Shown piece after piece: positions 5,809 through 7,874 of a stretch of 7,874 bases of DNA. A program made the translations under genes and the position numbers. Below the pieces are notes generated by a model. It saw only the letters and a list, made by a program, of their open reading frames with translations. It had not been told where the DNA came from and ran no database searches. Origin of the DNA: Candidatus Gastranaerophilales bacterium (lineage in GTDB: Bacteria > Cyanobacteriota > Vampirovibrionia > Gastranaerophilales > CAJFVJ01); assembly GCA_028694275.1 (NCBI GenBank), contig JAQUTS010000080.1, positions 1 to 7,874 of the forward strand. The letters run 5' to 3'. How positions within the stretch are numbered: the stretch's first letter is position 1; each line of letters starts with the position of its first letter.

Positions 5809-6474
5809 TTATTCAAAAACAACACCAAGAGCTTTTAGTGCTCCTGATTTTTTTCTCTGCGCAAATATGTCTACGGCAGGCTGATTGGCATCAACCCTGC
5901 TCATAATCTGATGCATGGCTATAGCATAATTTTGACGGGCCAAACGAACCTCGGGTGAAAACTCTATAGCATGACGCTTAATAGCATCAATTTCTTCAGG
6001 AGTTGCATACTCATCTGCCATTTCTATTGCCTCATTTTTGACTTCAGCTTTTACCCTGCCTAAAGCCATACCAAGGTTACTTATAACTTTAGCATCATCC
6101 CCTATCAGCAAATAAGGTTGTCCGTCAAATCTTTCCAATACAAGCTTTTTATTATAAAAATCATAATATTTTGCATTGTCATAAATACTGTAGTCTTTTG
6201 GCTTTGAATTTTCAACAAAACGCTTTCTTATATGTTGATTGAGCCAAGAATAAAAGGGATTATCTTTTTCGGAGTTGTCCTTTTTGAAAAGCACCTTCCT
6301 CAAATCATTAACAGCAGATTTAATCTCGCAAAAATCAAAAGACTCCACATAAGAGCTGTTTTTGGGGCTATTGATATTCACATGATCAGTGATTTTCAAA
6401 GACCTTATAGGAATAGCAGCCTTAAAATTTGGGGGATGATTATAAGTAGAATTCTGACTTATGGCACCAATCAT
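5809..6474 (-). CDS. Protein with N-terminal FKA motif, function unknown
   Basis: A 221-residue soluble protein with no membrane segment or classical signal peptide. I do not recognise a family. It begins MIGAISQNSTYNHPPNFKAA: a polar start rich in Ser, Asn and Pro closing with NFKA (16-19), then PIRSLKI. The middle (about 45-120) is charged, with many Lys, Asp and aromatic residues (YSWLNQHIRKRF, YDNAKYYDFYNKKLVLERF). The C-terminal 90 residues look alpha-helical (ALGRVKAEVKNEAIEMADEY, then ATPEEIDAIKRHAIEFSPEVRLARQNYAIAMHQIM). The leader is the same kind as in the FGA protein at 2608-3069. ATG 6474 is preferred because GAAAGG lies seven bases before it and the motif then falls near residue 17; the frame also opens ten codons earlier with TTG 6504, but that codon directly abuts a TATAAA promoter-like box. 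It lies 80 bases downstream of the Tudor-domain gene. Confidence 0.8.
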   Translation of the reverse strand: MIGAISQNSTYNHPPNFKAAIPIRSLKITDHVNINSPKNSSYVESFDFCEIKSAVNDLRKVLFKKDNSEKDNPFYSWLNQHIRKRFVENSKPKDYSIYDNAKYYDFYNKKLVLERFDGQPYLLIGDDAKVISNLGMALGRVKAEVKNEAIEMADEYATPEEIDAIKRHAIEFSPEVRLARQNYAIAMHQIMSRVDANQPAVDIFAQRKKSGALKALGVVFE

Positions 6475-6481
6475 ACAAAAA

Positions 6482-6501
6482 CCTTTCTTTGATATTTTAT
6501 A
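6482..6501 (-). promoter_or_regulatory. Candidate -10 box and ribosome binding site of the FKA-motif gene
   Basis: On the minus strand TATAAA (6501-6496) would start a transcript near 6489. AAAGAAAGG (6490-6482) then serves as a modest ribosome binding site seven bases before ATG 6474. The -35 box is not convincing (TTGGCA at 6529-6524 is 22 bases away). Transcription from the upstream gene is also possible, because no terminator lies in the 80-base gap. Confidence 0.35.
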
Positions 6502-6554
6502 CAAAGAAAAATATAGTTTTTATTGCCAAAATCAGATTTATTCTTTACGAAATG

Positions 6555-7874
6555 TTATAGTTTTTGAACTTCAATAGTATCAAGGTCAATGAGCTTGATA
6601 CCGTTTTCATCAAATTGAATCTTGTACAAATTGCGCTCACCGTGCGAAACAACACGTTTGATTATGCCGCGGCCGTATTTTGGGTGAAGAATTGTGTCTT
6701 CTTTTTCAAATTTTTTCGGATTTTTTATCTCTTTTTTGGGAACCTTATATTCTTGAAGCTCTTCTTGCTTTTCATATACAGGCTTTTTGACGGGCACAGA
6801 AGGCTTTTGAGGCTGCTCGGGCTCTTGTGGTTGAGATACTGAAGGTATGGATTGTTCAACAGAAGTTTGAGAAATTTCCTCATACATATCATCAACACCT
6901 GATGATAAAGCTTCATCTTCCAAATGCAATTCTTGCGGTTCTTCGAAAAACTCTACTTCTTCATACTCTTGAATCTCCTCAGGCTCATCGTATGTATAAT
7001 TAGCCGAAAGCTCTTCAATGTCTTCTAAAGAATCCAAATCATCAAGCGAAATTTCTTCAAACTCAATCATATCATCCTCAAAAGGAAGCGGCTCAAAAAA
7101 TTCTTCTTCCTTAAGCTGTGTTTCAGGCTCAACTTTTTGAGGTTTTATTTTTTCAAAAACCACTTCTTCTTTTTTCTCTTTTGGTTGCATTGAGGGCTTG
7201 GGTTCAGGCTTCAAAGGAAGTTTTTTATTCTCTTTTTCAACAGCAGGCTGGAGCATAATCGGGATATTTTTACTCTGCTCACCTTGATAAATAAACTCTT
7301 CTTGTGATAACAAAGACAGATACTCGACCAAGTTCGGGAAATAATTTATGCGTTTATTAGGCTGTGCCAAAATAAGACTATGCGCCCTTTTGACGAATTC
7401 GCCCAACAAATCGGAAGAATAATTAACCGCGGTTATGAATTTTAGAGTTTTGTTTTTTTCAAAAACTTGATCTATATCTTTTGAAGATTTAAAAATCTTA
7501 TTATCTTCAAGCAAAACAAAAGATTTGTCCAAACACTCCACAACAAAAAGAATATAATCCTTTTGCCATTCTTGAGGAACACGAGACATATCAACAATAT
7601 AAGCAGTTGATTTTTGAAAAATACTTTTCATCTTGGAAAAATCAGACTTCAAATTGGCAAAAAGTCCTTTTTCTTTATATTTTTCCAAAATATTTTTAAG
7701 CAAAGAAAGCTCTATTGAAGGCGATGCATTATCAACGACAGATTTGAAAATATTGAAAGGAATAAAAATTTCATCGCTTTTTTGGAAGAAAACCTTGATT
7801 TGTGATATCACATCATCAAAAAGTAGCTTCATCTCAACTGATGAGTACTGGAAGTTTTTTTCATACATACTCAA
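6555..7874 (-). CDS. HerA-like ATPase remnant or C-terminal part, with acidic linker and Tudor-like tail (probably 5'-partial)
   Basis: The frame is open to the right edge of the window. The first codons there are TTG (7874) and ATG (7868) with no ribosome site visible, so the true start probably lies outside. The 439 visible residues have three parts. Residues 1-210 are alpha/beta; AYIVDMSRVPQEWQKDYILFVV (91-112), FVLLEDNKIF (119-128), LKFITAVNYSSDLLGEFVKRAHSLILAQ (144-171) and a closing YQGEQSKNIPIMLQP (196-210) resemble, in order, the later strands of a HerA/VirB4-type hexameric ATPase, although the Walker B position reads LLED rather than DEA. No Walker A is seen. Residues 211-395 form a Pro/Glu/Asp-rich, probably disordered linker, strongly acidic at 256-334 and turning Lys-rich after 360. 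Residues 391-439 (DTILHPKYGRGIIKRV...YKIQFDENGIKLIDLDTIEVQKL) match the Tudor-like tail of PcrA/UvrD helicases, a module known to contact RNA polymerase; a CarD-like fold is the alternative. The function is unknown. Confidence 0.75.
   Translation of the reverse strand: MSMYEKNFQYSSVEMKLLFDDVISQIKVFFQKSDEIFIPFNIFKSVVDNASPSIELSLLKNILEKYKEKGLFANLKSDFSKMKSIFQKSTAYIVDMSRVPQEWQKDYILFVVECLDKSFVLLEDNKIFKSSKDIDQVFEKNKTLKFITAVNYSSDLLGEFVKRAHSLILAQPNKRINYFPNLVEYLSLLSQEEFIYQGEQSKNIPIMLQPAVEKENKKLPLKPEPKPSMQPKEKKEEVVFEKIKPQKVEPETQLKEEEFFEPLPFEDDMIEFEEISLDDLDSLEDIEELSANYTYDEPEEIQEYEEVEFFEEPQELHLEDEALSSGVDDMYEEISQTSVEQSIPSVSQPQEPEQPQKPSVPVKKPVYEKQEELQEYKVPKKEIKNPKKFEKEDTILHPKYGRGIIKRVVSHGERNLYKIQFDENGIKLIDLDTIEVQKL

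Noticed and set aside
6475..6504. TTG start at 6504 for the FKA-motif gene
   Set aside because: The TTG directly abuts the probable -10 box TATAAA, and ATG 6474 has a ribosome site at proper spacing, so the extra ten codons are probably untranslated leader.
6564..6842. Plus-strand frame of 92 codons opposite the Tudor-domain gene
   Set aside because: Leu/Phe-rich shadow of a Lys/Glu-rich coding strand; no ribosome site or promoter.
1..7874. CRISPR array, tRNA/rRNA, insertion sequence, toxin-antitoxin or defence system
   Set aside because: No regular repeats, cloverleaf sequences, transposase motifs or known defence protein motifs were seen on either strand.

Overview
The window is AT-rich bacterial DNA with the standard genetic code, tightly packed genes on both strands, and no RNA genes, insertion sequences or CRISPR arrays that I can see. 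The most likely source is a gut-associated non-photosynthetic relative of cyanobacteria (Melainabacteria/Vampirovibrionia, Gastranaerophilales type). The reasons are low GC, a GH57 branching enzyme of the sort common in the cyanobacterial lineage, and two small unknown proteins with a polar N-terminus ending in a short Phe-x-Ala (FGA / FKA) motif, a pattern I associate from memory with that group. This placement is an inference, not a search result.

Layout: (1-112, minus) the N-terminus of a probable TPR-like protein runs off the left edge. It is divergent from mutS2 (162-2513, plus); each has a perfect TATAAT six bases before its ATG, suggesting back-to-back leaderless promoters. A 22-bp perfect palindrome (2530-2551) sits just upstream of the promoter of a small FGA-motif protein (2608-3069, plus). 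That gene overlaps tail-to-tail with nanE (3053-3742, minus), the ManNAc-6-phosphate epimerase. nanE is divergent from a GH57 1,4-alpha-glucan branching enzyme (3898-5619, plus), which has the only strong Shine-Dalgarno site of the window.

After GH57 come two related intrinsic terminators (5636-5665 and 5749-5784) bracketing a foldable segment of about 60% GC, which stands out from everything else here. The second terminator can also serve the next gene from the other side. That gene is an FKA-motif protein of unknown function (5809-6474, minus). Upstream of it lies a long, probably 5'-truncated gene (6555-7874, minus). It has an N-terminal region resembling the second half of a HerA-like ATPase, a very acidic linker of about 185 residues, and a C-terminal UvrD/PcrA-type Tudor-like domain.

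Functionally this is mostly housekeeping: MutS2 for recombination control or ribosome rescue, NanE for amino-sugar catabolism, GH57 for glycogen branching. Three lineage-specific proteins are mixed in. I see no defence or biosynthetic system. The most interesting material is the paired FGA/FKA proteins, the Tudor-tailed ATPase-like protein, the GC-rich intergenic element and the unusual promoter geometry.
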